Shown here in pieces: positions 1 to 9,418 of a stretch of DNA of 50,808 nt; position 1 is the first letter of the stretch, and each line of letters starts with the position of its first letter. This DNA comes from DYCT01 sp051875715 (GTDB lineage Bacteria; Bacteroidota; Bacteroidia; Bacteroidales; Bacteroidaceae), in the NCBI GenBank assembly GCA_051875715.1, contig JBJEHD010000056.1, positions 1-50,808 on the forward strand, given 5' to 3'. A model generated the notes under the pieces. That model was not told the origin of the DNA and searched no databases. It worked only from the letters and a program-made list of their open reading frames with translations. The translations under genes were made by a program, and so were the position numbers.

Positions 1-214
1 AGGGGCTTCGGACAGATTTTCCATGCTCATTTTACTTTTACCGGACAGCAATAATTCTGTATGAATATGATGCGTTTCTTGTCACGCATCTTTGGGCTAT
101 TCTTTGGCGCACGGCCTCTCAAGCGTAGGGCTGCTTTTGCGCCAAGAGTTGGCGGTGAGTGTGAACGAGGAGGGTGGTGGAAGTCTCGCGAATGGTCGGA
201 TTTGGGCACAAAAA

Positions 215-244
215 AACCTGCACGAACAATGTGTTCGGCAGGTT
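215..244 (-). terminator. Rho-independent terminator of the small lipoprotein gene
   Basis: A GC-containing stem (AACCTGC with GCAGGTT, continued by CGAAC with GTTCG) is followed on the minus strand by a T run (the A run at 211-216). It lies about 25 bases past the stop of the lipoprotein gene. I see no gene in 1-214. Confidence 0.8.
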
Positions 245-269
245 TGTGCCTTTTATAGGTCCGTAGCAA

Positions 270-500
270 TTAGCCCTCTACAACGGGAGCCTCAGCAGGA
301 ACTTCGCCTTCAGCGGGAGCTTCAACTTCAACTTCAGTTGCAGCAGCCTCTGCAGCGGCAGCAGCTTCAACAGCGGCGATAGAATCGGCGATGCGGATAG
401 AGTCAGCCTGAGCTGCTTCTGCGTTGTTACACTTGTTTCCGCAGCAAGATGCGAAAGATACTGCTACCATGGCTACGAACAAAAATGCTAATTTTTTCAT
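270..500 (-). CDS. small acidic lipoprotein
   Basis: This 76-residue protein has no family I recognise. It begins MKKLAFLFVAMVAVSFASC: a lysine-rich start, a hydrophobic core and a lipobox-like end (FASC), so it is probably a lipid-anchored envelope protein. The mature part holds a second and third cysteine (CCGNKC), then a low-complexity tail made almost entirely of Ala, Glu, Val and Pro. An upstream in-frame ATG at 659 would prepend about 53 residues that destroy the signal peptide, so the start at 500 is preferred. The gene is monocistronic, with its own terminator and a probable promoter box at 553-560. Similar short acidic Ala/Glu lipoproteins occur in Bacteroidales; their function is unknown. 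Confidence 0.8.
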   Translation of the reverse strand: MKKLAFLFVAMVAVSFASCCGNKCNNAEAAQADSIRIADSIAAVEAAAAAEAAATEVEVEAPAEGEVPAEAPVVEG

Positions 501-552
501 GTCCTTTGCTTTTAAAAAAACTATAATACTATTGTTGCTTATTAAAACGCTG

Positions 553-560
553 CAAAGGTA
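553..560 (-). promoter_or_regulatory. TAnnTTTG -7 element for the small lipoprotein gene
   Basis: On the minus strand the sequence is TACCTTTG, the Bacteroidetes -7 consensus, 53 bases before the ATG. No good TTTG box lies 19 bases upstream. The rest of 501-717 contains no other feature I can support. Confidence 0.5.
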
Positions 561-717
561 GATACTTTTCCCATACGTTGTTCTCAAAAAGTGAACTTTT
601 TTGCGTAAAAATAAAATTTTCCCAATCAAAAGCAAGAATGGCTGTATGTTGTATAACATTTATGTACCTACAACTTTGCGTCTTCACGTGTTTTTAGCAA
701 CATTTAGGAGTTTTTCA

Positions 718-2382
718 TCAGCAAATATCGGCATAGAGGTAGCGTTTGATGCTCTTCTTGGGCGTTTTCTCAAACTCCGAAGGATAGAGCTGTATCTGGC
801 TCACTTGCTCGTAACCGGCCACGCTCTTGTTGAGGTTCTTAAGGTTCTCGTCCATGATGGCCTTTAGGGTGTCAGGATTGTTTAGACCCATGGATTCCAG
901 AGCCTCGTAGTCAGCGTAGACCAGTGCCACCAGTTTTTTGTTCCGCTCGATGACCAGGCTTTCAACGACGAAGGGCTGTGTGTTCAGTTTAGCCTCGATT
1001 TCTTCGGGGAAGATGTTTTGCCCGCTTGAAGAGAGGATCATGGTCTTGCTGCGTCCGCGGATATAGATGCGTCCGTCGGTGTCGATGGTGCCGAGGTCGC
1101 CCGTGTGTAGCCATCCATCTTCGGTGAAAGCGTCTGCTGTGGCTTGTTCATTTTTGTAGTATCCCATCATGACGTTCTCGCCTCGTACTTGTATTTCGCC
1201 GATGCGTCCGGGTTCTTCGGCATCGATGCGTGCTTCCATGCAATCGAGCACTTTACCTGCCGAACCAGGCACGAATTCGTTCCAGGGGCTGTAACTGATG
1301 AGCGGTGCGCACTCCGTCATGCCATAACCGATGGTGAAGGGGAACTTGATTTTGTAGAAGAAGTCGGTCACTTCAGGGTTCATGGCTGCTCCGCCGATAA
1401 TGACTTCCTTGAAGCGCCCGCCCAGGGCTTCGACAATGCGCTTGCGTATCTGGGCATAGATTTTGGCATCGAGCAGGGGGATGTTGAGGGCCCATCGCAT
1501 GCTGCGTTTGCCCAGCAGAGGCAGGATGACGTTGCGATAGATTTTCTCGATGACGAGGGGCACGGTGATAATCAGGGTGGGTTTGATTTCTTCGAAGGCT
1601 TTCATCAAGATTTTGGGCGAGGGAGTGCGCCCGAGCAGGGTCACGTGTGTGCCAACGGCTGTAGCGGTGAGGAAGTCGAATGCGCATCCGTAAGCATGGG
1701 CCAGAGGTAGGAACGAGAGCACGCGGTCACCTTTTTGCAGCAGTTTGGTCCGGATGCCAAAGGTGACGTTTCCTGCCAGGTTGTTGCCGGTGAGCATGAC
1801 GCCCTTGCTAAAGCCGGTGGTGCCGGAAGTGTAGTTGATGAGCATCACCTTGTCGTTGCTCAGATCGGTGTAACGGATGTCTTCGGGGCGGAAGCCTTTG
1901 GGGTAGGCCTGTCGCATAGCCAGGTCTTGGTTGCGCAGGAATTTCTGGATGGTTTCGCCGTCACGCTGGTAGAGGCAACGGTAGTCGTTCAGCGAGAAGA
2001 CACCGCGTACGCCGGGCAGTTTCTCTTCCTCCAGGTTCTCCCATATAGCATCGGAAGTGAAAAGGAACACTGAGTCGGAGTGGCCTACGATGTGGTGCAC
2101 GTCGTTCGGATTGAAGTCTTGCAGGATGGGGACGATGATGGCTCCATAGGTGACGGTGGCCATGTAGCAGATACACCATTTGGCTGTATTTTTCCCAATG
2201 AGGGCTATCTTGTCGCCTCGGCGAATGTGGCAGTGTTCGAACAGCAGGTGGAGGCGGGCTATTTCTTCCGCCACTTGTCCATAAGTGTAGGTTTGGCTTT
2301 CACCATAGTCGGTGTAGCAGGGGAGGTCCCAGTTTCCACGGAAACTCTTCTCGTAGAGTTTGATGAAATTTTCTTGTATCAT
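718..2382 (-). CDS. AMP-forming acyl-CoA synthetase (long-chain fatty acid-CoA ligase type)
   Basis: This 554-residue member of the ANL superfamily is full length. The phosphate-binding motif YTSGTTGFSKG lies at about residues 184-194, the adenine-binding motif GYGMTECAP near 355, the TGD ribose-binding motif in the C-terminal third, and the hinge/lysine region GRSKTMILSSSGQNIFPEE after it. Such enzymes activate a carboxylate with ATP to an acyl-adenylate and then transfer it to CoA. Overall layout matches FadD-like long-chain ligases of Bacteroidales, though acyl chain preference cannot be read from the sequence. It starts 12 bases after the M20 peptidase stop, so the two are probably cotranscribed. 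Confidence 0.85.
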   Translation of the reverse strand: MIQENFIKLYEKSFRGNWDLPCYTDYGESQTYTYGQVAEEIARLHLLFEHCHIRRGDKIALIGKNTAKWCICYMATVTYGAIIVPILQDFNPNDVHHIVGHSDSVFLFTSDAIWENLEEEKLPGVRGVFSLNDYRCLYQRDGETIQKFLRNQDLAMRQAYPKGFRPEDIRYTDLSNDKVMLINYTSGTTGFSKGVMLTGNNLAGNVTFGIRTKLLQKGDRVLSFLPLAHAYGCAFDFLTATAVGTHVTLLGRTPSPKILMKAFEEIKPTLIITVPLVIEKIYRNVILPLLGKRSMRWALNIPLLDAKIYAQIRKRIVEALGGRFKEVIIGGAAMNPEVTDFFYKIKFPFTIGYGMTECAPLISYSPWNEFVPGSAGKVLDCMEARIDAEEPGRIGEIQVRGENVMMGYYKNEQATADAFTEDGWLHTGDLGTIDTDGRIYIRGRSKTMILSSSGQNIFPEEIEAKLNTQPFVVESLVIERNKKLVALVYADYEALESMGLNNPDTLKAIMDENLKNLNKSVAGYEQVSQIQLYPSEFEKTPKKSIKRYLYADIC

Positions 2383-2394
2383 GATGTTTCTATT

Positions 2395-3753
2395 TTAGTT
2401 CAGCGTATCGTATGTCAGGTGGAAGGTGGTCACGGCTTCGATGCCTTTGCGGAGCATGTCGAGCGGGAAGTTCTCGTTGGGCGAGTGGATGGCATCGGCT
2501 TCGAGTCCGAAGCCCATCAGAATGGTTTTGACGCCCAACACGCGTTCGAAGGTGGCGATGATGGGGATGCTTCCTCCACGGCGTACGGCCAGAGGTTTGC
2601 GTCCGAAGGCTTGTTCAAAGCCCGCTTCAGCGGCCCGATAGGCAGGGTGTGTGATAGGGCAGACATAGCCTTGTCCTCCGTGCATGGGGGTGACTTTCAC
2701 CTCGACACTGTCGGGGGCCAACTGGCATATGTGGTCGGCCAGGAGGCGTGAGATGACTTCGTGGTCTTGGTGGGGTACCAACCGGCACGATACTTTGGCG
2801 TAGGCTTTCGAGGGCAATACGGTCTTCGAGCCTTCGCCTGTGTATCCTCCCCAGATGCCGCATACGTCGAACGAGGGGCGGCAACTGTTGCGTTCGAGGG
2901 TAGAGTAGCCAGCCTCTCCTGCAAGGGCTTTCACGCCGATGGCGCGTTTGTAGGCTTCTTCGTCGAAGGGGATTTGGGCAATCATGTTGCGCTCTTCGGC
3001 AGAAAGTTCTTCTACGTCGTCGTAGAAGTGTGGGATGGTGATACGTCCGTCTTTGTCCACCACTTGGGCCAGCATCGTACAGAGGGTGTTGATGGGGTTG
3101 GCCACAGCACCTCCGAAATGGCCGGAGTGGAGGTCGCGGTTGGGTCCGGTCACCTCGATCTCCCAATAGGCCAGTCCGCGCAGGCCGGTGGTGAGCGAGG
3201 GTAGGTCGGCTCCCAGCATGCTGGTGTCCGATACGAGGATGACGTCAGCCTTCAGCAGTTCTTTGTGCGTGGTGCAGAAAGATTCCAGACTGGGTGACCC
3301 GATTTCTTCTTCGCCTTCGAAGATGAATTTGACGTTGTGGCGCAGGAGGCCGCTGCGCACCAGATATTCGAAGGCTTTTACCTGGATGAACGACTGTCCT
3401 TTGTCGTCGTCGGATCCGCGGGCCCAGATTCGTCCGTCGCGAATTTCCGGTTCGAAGGGCTGACTAGCCCAACTTTCCAGTGGTTCGGCGGGCATTACGT
3501 CGTAGTGGGCGTAGACGAGTACGGTGCGTGCGGCGGGGTCTACCGTTTTCTGGGCGAAGACGATGGGGTTGCCGTCTGAGGGCATCACATGGGCCTCGTC
3601 GGCTCCGGCTTCCAGTAGTAGTTGTCTCCAGCGTTCGGCACAGGCAGTCATGTCGGCCTTGTGCTCGGGTTGTGCGCTGACCGAGGGGATGCGGATGAGG
3701 CTGAAGAGATCGTCGAGCATTTGCGACTCGTGGGTTTGGATATACGTTTTCAT
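2395..3753 (-). CDS. M20-family metallopeptidase (dipeptidase)
   Basis: This 452-residue protein has the M20 signatures: HYDV at 83-86 (first zinc ligand), GSDDDKG at 113-119 (bridging Asp) and EGEEEIGS at 146-153 (catalytic Glu pair). A lid/dimerisation domain follows, with the conserved RDLHSGHFGG stretch, and the catalytic domain resumes with the final zinc His in the C-terminal region. No signal peptide is visible, so it is probably a cytoplasmic dipeptidase of the carnosinase/PepV-like branch that cleaves short peptides. The start ATG at 3753 gives a natural N-terminus. The 139 bases before it contain no gene. Confidence 0.85.
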   Translation of the reverse strand: MKTYIQTHESQMLDDLFSLIRIPSVSAQPEHKADMTACAERWRQLLLEAGADEAHVMPSDGNPIVFAQKTVDPAARTVLVYAHYDVMPAEPLESWASQPFEPEIRDGRIWARGSDDDKGQSFIQVKAFEYLVRSGLLRHNVKFIFEGEEEIGSPSLESFCTTHKELLKADVILVSDTSMLGADLPSLTTGLRGLAYWEIEVTGPNRDLHSGHFGGAVANPINTLCTMLAQVVDKDGRITIPHFYDDVEELSAEERNMIAQIPFDEEAYKRAIGVKALAGEAGYSTLERNSCRPSFDVCGIWGGYTGEGSKTVLPSKAYAKVSCRLVPHQDHEVISRLLADHICQLAPDSVEVKVTPMHGGQGYVCPITHPAYRAAEAGFEQAFGRKPLAVRRGGSIPIIATFERVLGVKTILMGFGLEADAIHSPNENFPLDMLRKGIEAVTTFHLTYDTLN

Positions 3754-3892
3754 AGTCGTATCGTTTTTTTTGAGGGGTTAGACTTTTGACATTTCGAATG
3801 CCGGGCTGCGAACTTTGTGTTTCCTCCTTTCCGGGATGTTGCTTCCCTTTTCGGTAGGGGCGGGGGGCTCGTGGGCATCCGGCGTGTGCCTT

Positions 3893-4972
3893 TCAGGCGA
3901 GGCGGGTGGTCTTGGCCAAAAGGTAGTAATCCAGCAGGGTCATGGCGGCCATGGCCTCGACGATGGGAACGGCTCTGGGCAGCACGCAAGGGTCATGGCG
4001 TCCTCGGGCCTTGACGATGGCGGGTTGTCCGTCGGTATCGACGGTTTCCTGCTCCATGAGCAGTGTGGCTACGGGTTTGAAGGCGACGCGGAAGAAAATG
4101 TCCTCGCCGTTGCTAATGCCCCCTTGGATGCCTCCCGAGTGGTTGGTACGTGTGCGTATGCCGTCGGTAGTGCTGATGAAGAGGTCGTTCTGCTCCGAGC
4201 CTCTTTGGACCAGGCCTTCGAAACCTTCGCCGTAGTCGAATCCTTTGGCGGCATTGATGCTCAGCATGGCGGATCCGAGGGCGGCGTGCAGTTTGCCAAA
4301 CACAGGTTCTCCCAATCCGACGGGGCATCCGCTTACGAGGCAGCTCACGACACCTCCGATAGTGTCGCCTTCGGCCTTCACTTGGCTGATGAGTGCTTCC
4401 ATGGCTGCGGCAGTTGGTGCGTCGGGGCAGCGTACGGGGTTTCGTTCTATCTCGTCCCAGCAGAGCGAGTGCAGGTCTTTCTGCAGTCGGATGGGACCTA
4501 CCTGCGATGTCCAGGCCGTGATACGTATGCCTGCCTGGCGGAGAGCCAACTTGGCCAAAGCGCCTCCCACTACGCGGGCCACGGTTTCGCGGGCGGATTG
4601 GCGGCCGCCTCCACGGTGGTCGCGCAGACCGTATTTCTGCTGGTAGGTGTAGTCGGCGTGCGAGGGGCGGTATACGTCCTTGAGGTTGTCGTAGTCGGCG
4701 GAGTGCTGGTTGGTGTTCCAGACCACGAATCCGATGGGGCATCCGGTGGAGCGTCCGTCAGCGATGCCGGACAGGAAGTGCACCTCGTCTGCTTCGCGTC
4801 GGCTGGTGGTGAGGTGCGACTGTCCGGGCCGTCGGCGGTCCAGTTCGTGCTGTACGAAGGCGGTGTCGATTTCGATGCCGGCGGGCATGCCGTCGACGAT
4901 GCCTCCGATGGCTTCGCCGTGCGATTCGCCGAAGCAGGTCAGGCGGAAGATGTTTCCGAACGTATTTGCCAT
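3893..4972 (-). CDS. aroC: chorismate synthase
   Basis: This is a 359-residue chorismate synthase, which converts 5-enolpyruvylshikimate 3-phosphate to chorismate with reduced FMN as the last common step of aromatic amino acid synthesis. The N-terminus MANTFGNIFRLTCFGESHG is the family start signature. Other conserved parts are RRRPGQSHLTTSRREADEV, the HADYTY stretch, and SARETVARVVGGALAK. Codons upstream of 4972 are open but encode unrelated sequence, so the start at MANTFGN is secure. It lies 38 bases downstream of the AraC-type regulator gene on the same strand. Length and motifs are normal. Confidence 0.95.
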   Translation of the reverse strand: MANTFGNIFRLTCFGESHGEAIGGIVDGMPAGIEIDTAFVQHELDRRRPGQSHLTTSRREADEVHFLSGIADGRSTGCPIGFVVWNTNQHSADYDNLKDVYRPSHADYTYQQKYGLRDHRGGGRQSARETVARVVGGALAKLALRQAGIRITAWTSQVGPIRLQKDLHSLCWDEIERNPVRCPDAPTAAAMEALISQVKAEGDTIGGVVSCLVSGCPVGLGEPVFGKLHAALGSAMLSINAAKGFDYGEGFEGLVQRGSEQNDLFISTTDGIRTRTNHSGGIQGGISNGEDIFFRVAFKPVATLLMEQETVDTDGQPAIVKARGRHDPCVLPRAVPIVEAMAAMTLLDYYLLAKTTRLA

Positions 4973-5010
4973 GGTCTGTTTTCTCCTTTCTGTCTTTTTA
5001 TCGTGGGGGG

Positions 5011-5856
5011 TCAACTGTTGCGGTAAGCCTGTGGACTCATGCCCATGTGCCGTTTGAAGTATTTTCCGAAGAACGATACGTTGGCAAAGTTGAGTGACTC
5101 GGCTATCTCGGCGATGGGCACGTTGGTGGACTTCAACTGAGCCTTTGCATCGGTGATGACCATCTCGGCGATGATGTCCATGACGGTTCGCCCCATCACC
5201 TGTTTCACGGTGTTGCTCAGGTGGGTGGGGGTGATGTTTAGCCGGTTGGCATAGAATCCGATGTTGCGTTCCTGCGTGTAATATTGGATGGCCAGGTGGG
5301 TGAACTCTTTGCATATCTGCTCGTTTCGGTTGTACGAGGGCGAGTCCATCAGCCGGCTTTGGGCCTGGTAGAGGTCTTTCAGCCGGTAGAGGATGGCCAA
5401 CAGGATGCATTTCAGCACCTCCTTGTTCTGATGAGGGTTCATCTCGTAGTTACGTATCATCAACTGGAAATATTCCTCGTAGAGTTGGGCGAACTTGGTT
5501 GGGGTGGCCACAACGGGATTACCTTTTACCACATATAGGAAGTCGATGAGCGTCTTGGCTATGGTGACGCTGTTGATGAACTTCGACGAGAACATCAGGT
5601 AGTAGATGCGCAGTTCGCCTTCGGCCTTGTGGAGCTGGATGATGCTTCCGGGCGAGAGGGTGATGAAGTCGTTCGGCCCGATGTGGTATCGGTTGAGGTT
5701 GATGGTGGCATCGATGTTGCCGCTTCTGCAGAGCACGAAGATTTCGGCGTTGAGGCGGCATGGGAAGTTGCTGTAGAGGTTGAGGATGCTTTCCGTGATG
5801 CCCGTCCCGATGGCGAAATCCATGGGAATGTCCAGTTTGGGTAGTTTCTTTTCCAT
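5011..5856 (-). CDS. AraC-family transcriptional regulator
   Basis: This 281-residue protein has an N-terminal cupin-like sensing half (residues about 20-150) and a C-terminal pair of helix-turn-helix motifs (about 180-281). The end, AESLNFANVSFFGKYFKRHMGMSPQAYR, carries the AraC signature with the FxxxFxRxxGxSPxxYR pattern. Bacteroidales have many such one-component regulators, and its ligand and targets are unknown. The start MEKKLPK at 5856 leaves a 25-base gap from the rseP stop and avoids the non-homologous upstream extension. Its place between rseP and aroC gives no clear hint of its regulon. Confidence 0.85.
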   Translation of the reverse strand: MEKKLPKLDIPMDFAIGTGITESILNLYSNFPCRLNAEIFVLCRSGNIDATINLNRYHIGPNDFITLSPGSIIQLHKAEGELRIYYLMFSSKFINSVTIAKTLIDFLYVVKGNPVVATPTKFAQLYEEYFQLMIRNYEMNPHQNKEVLKCILLAILYRLKDLYQAQSRLMDSPSYNRNEQICKEFTHLAIQYYTQERNIGFYANRLNITPTHLSNTVKQVMGRTVMDIIAEMVITDAKAQLKSTNVPIAEIAESLNFANVSFFGKYFKRHMGMSPQAYRNS

Positions 5857-5881
5857 CTGTAGTGCGGTATTGAGTGGTTTG

Positions 5882-7234
5882 TCAGAATAGGAAGCGGATG
5901 ATGTCGTTGAGGTTGGCCCAGAGCAGGAGAGCAAACAGGAGTGCCATACCGGTCATCTGGGCGTATTCCATGAACTTGTCGCTGGGCTTGCGCCGGGCCA
6001 CGATTTCGTAGAGGAGGAATAGCACGTGTCCGCCGTCGAGGGCGGGGATGGGCAGGATGTTCATGAAAGCGAGGATGATGGAGAGGAAGGCCGTCATGTA
6101 CCAGAAGCGTTGCCAGTCCCACGTAGAGGGGAAGATGCTGCCGATGGTGGCGAAACCGCCCAGACTGCCTGCGCCTTCTTTGGTGAAGACATATTTCAGG
6201 TCGCTGACGTATCCTTTCAGGGTATTCACGCCCAGACGTGCGCCAGCCGGCAGTGAGGCGAAGAAACCATAGCGGATGTGTGTGGCTTCATAGAGTTCTG
6301 TCGGCGACATCGGGGCCACGCCTATCTGGAAGGCCTCGCCCACGGCGATACGGAGCGTGTCGGTTTGTCCGTCGCGGCCGATGGCCAGCGTGAGCAGGTG
6401 TGTATCGGTGCGGGTGGAGTCGGCTGCAGCCTGTGCCTTTAGGGCATGCAACTGGCGTAGGAGATCGGTCCACGAGGCCAGCGGTTGTCCGTTCAGGGCC
6501 AGCAGGTTGTCGCCGGCTTTCAATCCGGCGGCTTCGGCCGGCATGTCGGCCGCCACGGTGCCGGCTATGGCGGGCAGGCGCAGGCTGACGAATGGTTCGG
6601 CATCTTTGCTCACTTCCAACAGGCTCACTTCGGGCATGAGGATGTCCACCGTTTGTCCGTCGCGTCGTACGCTGACGCGCCGCGCGTCGATGATGCTGCG
6701 CAGCATGTCGCCTCCGAGGCGTTCGAGGGGAACATCGTCGGCTGCGAGCAGGATGTCGCCGTCGCGGAAACCGATGCGTTCGGCTCGTTCGTTGAATTCC
6801 ATGCCGTAGGTCATCTGTTGCAAGGGGATGTACGAATCGCCCCATTTGTAGAGAATCATCGAATAGATGAACAGGGCCAGGAGGAAATTAAACAACACGC
6901 CGCCTATCATCACCAGGAGGCGTTGCCCGGCCGGTTTCGAGCGGAACTCCCAGGGTTGTGCGGGTTGTCTCATCTGTTCGGTGTCCATCGACTCGTCAAT
7001 CATGCCGGCTATCTTCACGTAGCCGCCCAAGGGCAACCACCCGACGGCGTATTCCGTCTCGCTGCGTTTGGGCTTGAAGCGGAAGAGGGTGAAGCCGGGG
7101 TCGAAGAAAAGGCAGAATTTTTCGACGCGGATGCGGAACAGGCGGGCGAAAAGGAAGTGACCTCCTTCGTGGATGATGACCAGCAGCGAGAGGCTCATGA
7201 CGAGTTGCAGCGTGCGTATGAGGAATGTTTCCAT
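5882..7234 (-). CDS. rseP: RIP metalloprotease RseP (site-2 protease, M50)
   Basis: This is a 450-residue integral membrane zinc protease. The zinc-binding motif HEGGH sits at residues 22-26 inside the first membrane segment, and the third ligand motif NILPIPALDGGH lies near 391-403 in a later one. Two PDZ-like domains occupy the region between (about 130-310); the second contains AAGLKAGDNLLALNG. Members cut transmembrane anti-sigma factors and remnant signal peptides. A second membrane segment follows the first PDZ-proximal region, and the C-terminus ends in another. It lies 69 bases after dxr, an arrangement common in Bacteroidetes. Confidence 0.93.
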   Translation of the reverse strand: METFLIRTLQLVMSLSLLVIIHEGGHFLFARLFRIRVEKFCLFFDPGFTLFRFKPKRSETEYAVGWLPLGGYVKIAGMIDESMDTEQMRQPAQPWEFRSKPAGQRLLVMIGGVLFNFLLALFIYSMILYKWGDSYIPLQQMTYGMEFNERAERIGFRDGDILLAADDVPLERLGGDMLRSIIDARRVSVRRDGQTVDILMPEVSLLEVSKDAEPFVSLRLPAIAGTVAADMPAEAAGLKAGDNLLALNGQPLASWTDLLRQLHALKAQAAADSTRTDTHLLTLAIGRDGQTDTLRIAVGEAFQIGVAPMSPTELYEATHIRYGFFASLPAGARLGVNTLKGYVSDLKYVFTKEGAGSLGGFATIGSIFPSTWDWQRFWYMTAFLSIILAFMNILPIPALDGGHVLFLLYEIVARRKPSDKFMEYAQMTGMALLFALLLWANLNDIIRFLF

Positions 7235-7303
7235 GCGTTGTTTCTTTTTTCTTTAAGTGTATGTTTTTTGTTTGATGATTCTGTTTCGGTGCGTAACGGG
7301 GTT

Positions 7304-8458
7304 TTACGAGGGGAGCAGCGACTGGGCCAGGCGGCGTGCTTCGGCGTCGGTGGCCACATAGTCGTCGTATGTGGGTTGTTCCACGAAGGGCATCTGCTGC
7401 ATCACGCGTTCGATGATGTCGCTCATGGCGAAGAATCCCACGCGGTCTTCGAGGAAGGCGGCCACCATCACCTCGTTGGCGGCGTTGACGATGCACGGCA
7501 TGTTCCCTCCGCGGTTCAGGGCTTCGTAGGCCAGGGCCAGGTTGCGGAAGCGTGTGGTGTCGGGCTGTTCGAAGGTGAGGTGGGTGCAGCGGCTGAAGTC
7601 GAGCCGTTCGAACGAGGCGTGCAGGCGGTCGGGGTAGGAAAATGCGTACTGGATGGGGAGGCGCATGTCCGGCATGCCGAGTTGGGCCTTGACGGCTCCG
7701 TCCTCAAACTGTACCATCGAGTGGATGACCGATTGCGGATGCACCACCACCTCTATCTGGTCGGGGCGCAGACCGAACAGCCATTTGGCCTCGATGACCT
7801 CGAAGCCCTTGTTCATCATTGTGGCGGAGTCGATGGTGATTTTTGCCCCCATCTTCCAGTTGGGATGCTTCAGGGCCTGTTCTTTGGTGACGCGGCTCAG
7901 TTCGTCGCGGTCGAAGGTGCGGAAGGGGCCTCCCGAGGCGGTCAGGATGACTTTCTCGATGGCGTTTCCTGCCTCCCCGGCCAGACATTGGAACACGGCC
8001 GAGTGTTCCGAGTCGACGGGCAGGATGGGGGTGTGGTATTGCTGGGCCAGGCGGTTGATTAGTTCGCCGGCCACGACGAGGGTCTCTTTGTTGGCCAGGG
8101 CGATGGCTTTTCCGGCCCGTATGGCGGCGATGGTCGGGCGCAGTCCGGCGTAGCCCACCATGGCGGTCAGCACCATGTCGATGGGGCCCGCTTCGACCAC
8201 CTGGGCCAGGGCGTCGCTGCCTGCGTACACTTTGATGGGGAGGTCGGCCAGGGCCTCTTTCAGCTGGGGATACTTGCTTTCGTCGGCGATGACGACGACT
8301 TCGGGCTGGAAGCGCCGGGCCTGTTGGATGAGTTGGTCCACACGGCTTCCGGCCGTGAGGGCGTATACCTCGTAGCGGTCTTGCTGTTCGGCGATGACCT
8401 CGAGGGCCTGGGTGCCGATGGAGCCGGTAGAACCTAATAGAGCGATTTGTTTCTTCAT
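7304..8458 (-). CDS. dxr: 1-deoxy-D-xylulose 5-phosphate reductoisomerase
   Basis: This 384-residue enzyme catalyses the NADPH-dependent conversion of DXP to 2-C-methyl-D-erythritol 4-phosphate, the committed step of the MEP isoprenoid pathway. The Rossmann motif GSTGSIGTQALEV begins at residue 9. The metal- and substrate-binding region follows, with LPVDSEHSA, the flexible-loop segment LTASGGPF and KWKMGAKITIDSATMMNKG-like residues (here PNWKMGAKITIDSATMMNKG). It ends six bases before the neighbouring M23 gene begins its coding frame and so probably shares a transcript with that gene and with rseP. Confidence 0.95.
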   Translation of the reverse strand: MKKQIALLGSTGSIGTQALEVIAEQQDRYEVYALTAGSRVDQLIQQARRFQPEVVVIADESKYPQLKEALADLPIKVYAGSDALAQVVEAGPIDMVLTAMVGYAGLRPTIAAIRAGKAIALANKETLVVAGELINRLAQQYHTPILPVDSEHSAVFQCLAGEAGNAIEKVILTASGGPFRTFDRDELSRVTKEQALKHPNWKMGAKITIDSATMMNKGFEVIEAKWLFGLRPDQIEVVVHPQSVIHSMVQFEDGAVKAQLGMPDMRLPIQYAFSYPDRLHASFERLDFSRCTHLTFEQPDTTRFRNLALAYEALNRGGNMPCIVNAANEVMVAAFLEDRVGFFAMSDIIERVMQQMPFVEQPTYDDYVATDAEARRLAQSLLPS

Positions 8459-8464
8459 GACGGT

Positions 8465-9325
8465 TCAGAATAGGATGTATTTCTCCGGGTCGACGGGGCG
8501 TCCTTTCCGCCACAGTTCGAAGTGGAGGTGAGGGCGGGTGGAGCCTTCCGGTGTGGTGCCTACGAGGGCCACGGCCTCGCCGGCCTTCACCTTGTCTCCG
8601 ATTTCCTTGAGTGTCGATCCGCAGTGTTTATAGAAAGTGATGAAATCCTGGTTGTGCTGGATGCCGACGACGTAGCCGGCATCGGCCGTGTAGGTGCTGA
8701 TGACCACGGTGCCGTCCAGGGCGGCCACGATGCTCTCGCCCTGCTTGGCGGCCACGTCGGTGCCGAAGTGCCGCGTGTGGGTGTCGAAATGGGCCGACAC
8801 CATGCCGCGTGTGGGACGGAAGAAGACGAGGCCCTCGGCCTGGCGTGTCTCACCCAGGGTGGTGAGGTTGTATTTCTCGTTGTCCTCGTATTGGTGGCGG
8901 AAGTCGTCCTCAGCCTGTGTGCGGGCCATCAGCGAGTCGGTGCGCAGGTTGGTCAGCGAGTCCATGGAGTGAACCGAGTCGGCACGCACCTTCCCACCCA
9001 GAATGTCCTGGATGTTGAGCACGTAGAGGTGGTAGCGTTGCAGGGCTTCCTGCAGCGAGTCGGCCTGGAGGGCATTTCGGACCACTTGCTCGCGTACCTC
9101 GCTGTTCATGTAGCCCGGCAGGTAGTTTCGCAGGGGGGTGAAGGCGATGACGGCGGATGTGGCCACGAATACGACGAGCAATGCCGTCAGCAACACCGAT
9201 ATGCCGTTCAGTTTGGACACGTGCAGGCCGGCCACCTCCTCCAGCGTGTTTTCGTTGATGATGGTGAGTTTGTATTTGAACTTGATGTTGTTCCAGAAAG
9301 CTTTGCTTTTCCTTTTTTTGCCCAT
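8465..9325 (-). CDS. membrane-anchored M23 peptidase (LytM domain)
   Basis: This 286-residue protein has one transmembrane segment near residues 41-63 (LLTALLVVFVATSAVIAF), then a helical stretch of about 100 residues, then a LytM/M23 domain in the last third. Zinc-site motifs are visible: HFGTDVAA (H and D ligands) and RPHLHFELW (HxH ligand) close to the C-terminus. Family members cleave peptide cross-links of peptidoglycan or activate other hydrolases at division. All ligands are present, so activity is plausible. A -7 promoter element lies 24 bases upstream of the ATG. Confidence 0.88.
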   Translation of the reverse strand: MGKKRKSKAFWNNIKFKYKLTIINENTLEEVAGLHVSKLNGISVLLTALLVVFVATSAVIAFTPLRNYLPGYMNSEVREQVVRNALQADSLQEALQRYHLYVLNIQDILGGKVRADSVHSMDSLTNLRTDSLMARTQAEDDFRHQYEDNEKYNLTTLGETRQAEGLVFFRPTRGMVSAHFDTHTRHFGTDVAAKQGESIVAALDGTVVISTYTADAGYVVGIQHNQDFITFYKHCGSTLKEIGDKVKAGEAVALVGTTPEGSTRPHLHFELWRKGRPVDPEKYILF

Positions 9326-9348
9326 AGCCGTTTGTTGTAATGAACGTG

Positions 9349-9356
9349 CAAAAATA
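9349..9356 (-). promoter_or_regulatory. TAnnTTTG element before the M23 peptidase/dxr/rseP genes
   Basis: The minus strand reads TATTTTTG, matching the Bacteroidetes -7 consensus, 24 bases from the M23 start codon. It lies in the 93-base gap after the ABC ATPase stop, so M23-dxr-rseP and following genes can form their own operon. Confidence 0.5.
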
Positions 9357-9418
9357 CGAAAATCTTTCTATCCGTCCAATCGGCTGCTGCTCTTTTTCGG
9401 TCCTGCCCCGTCCGGCCT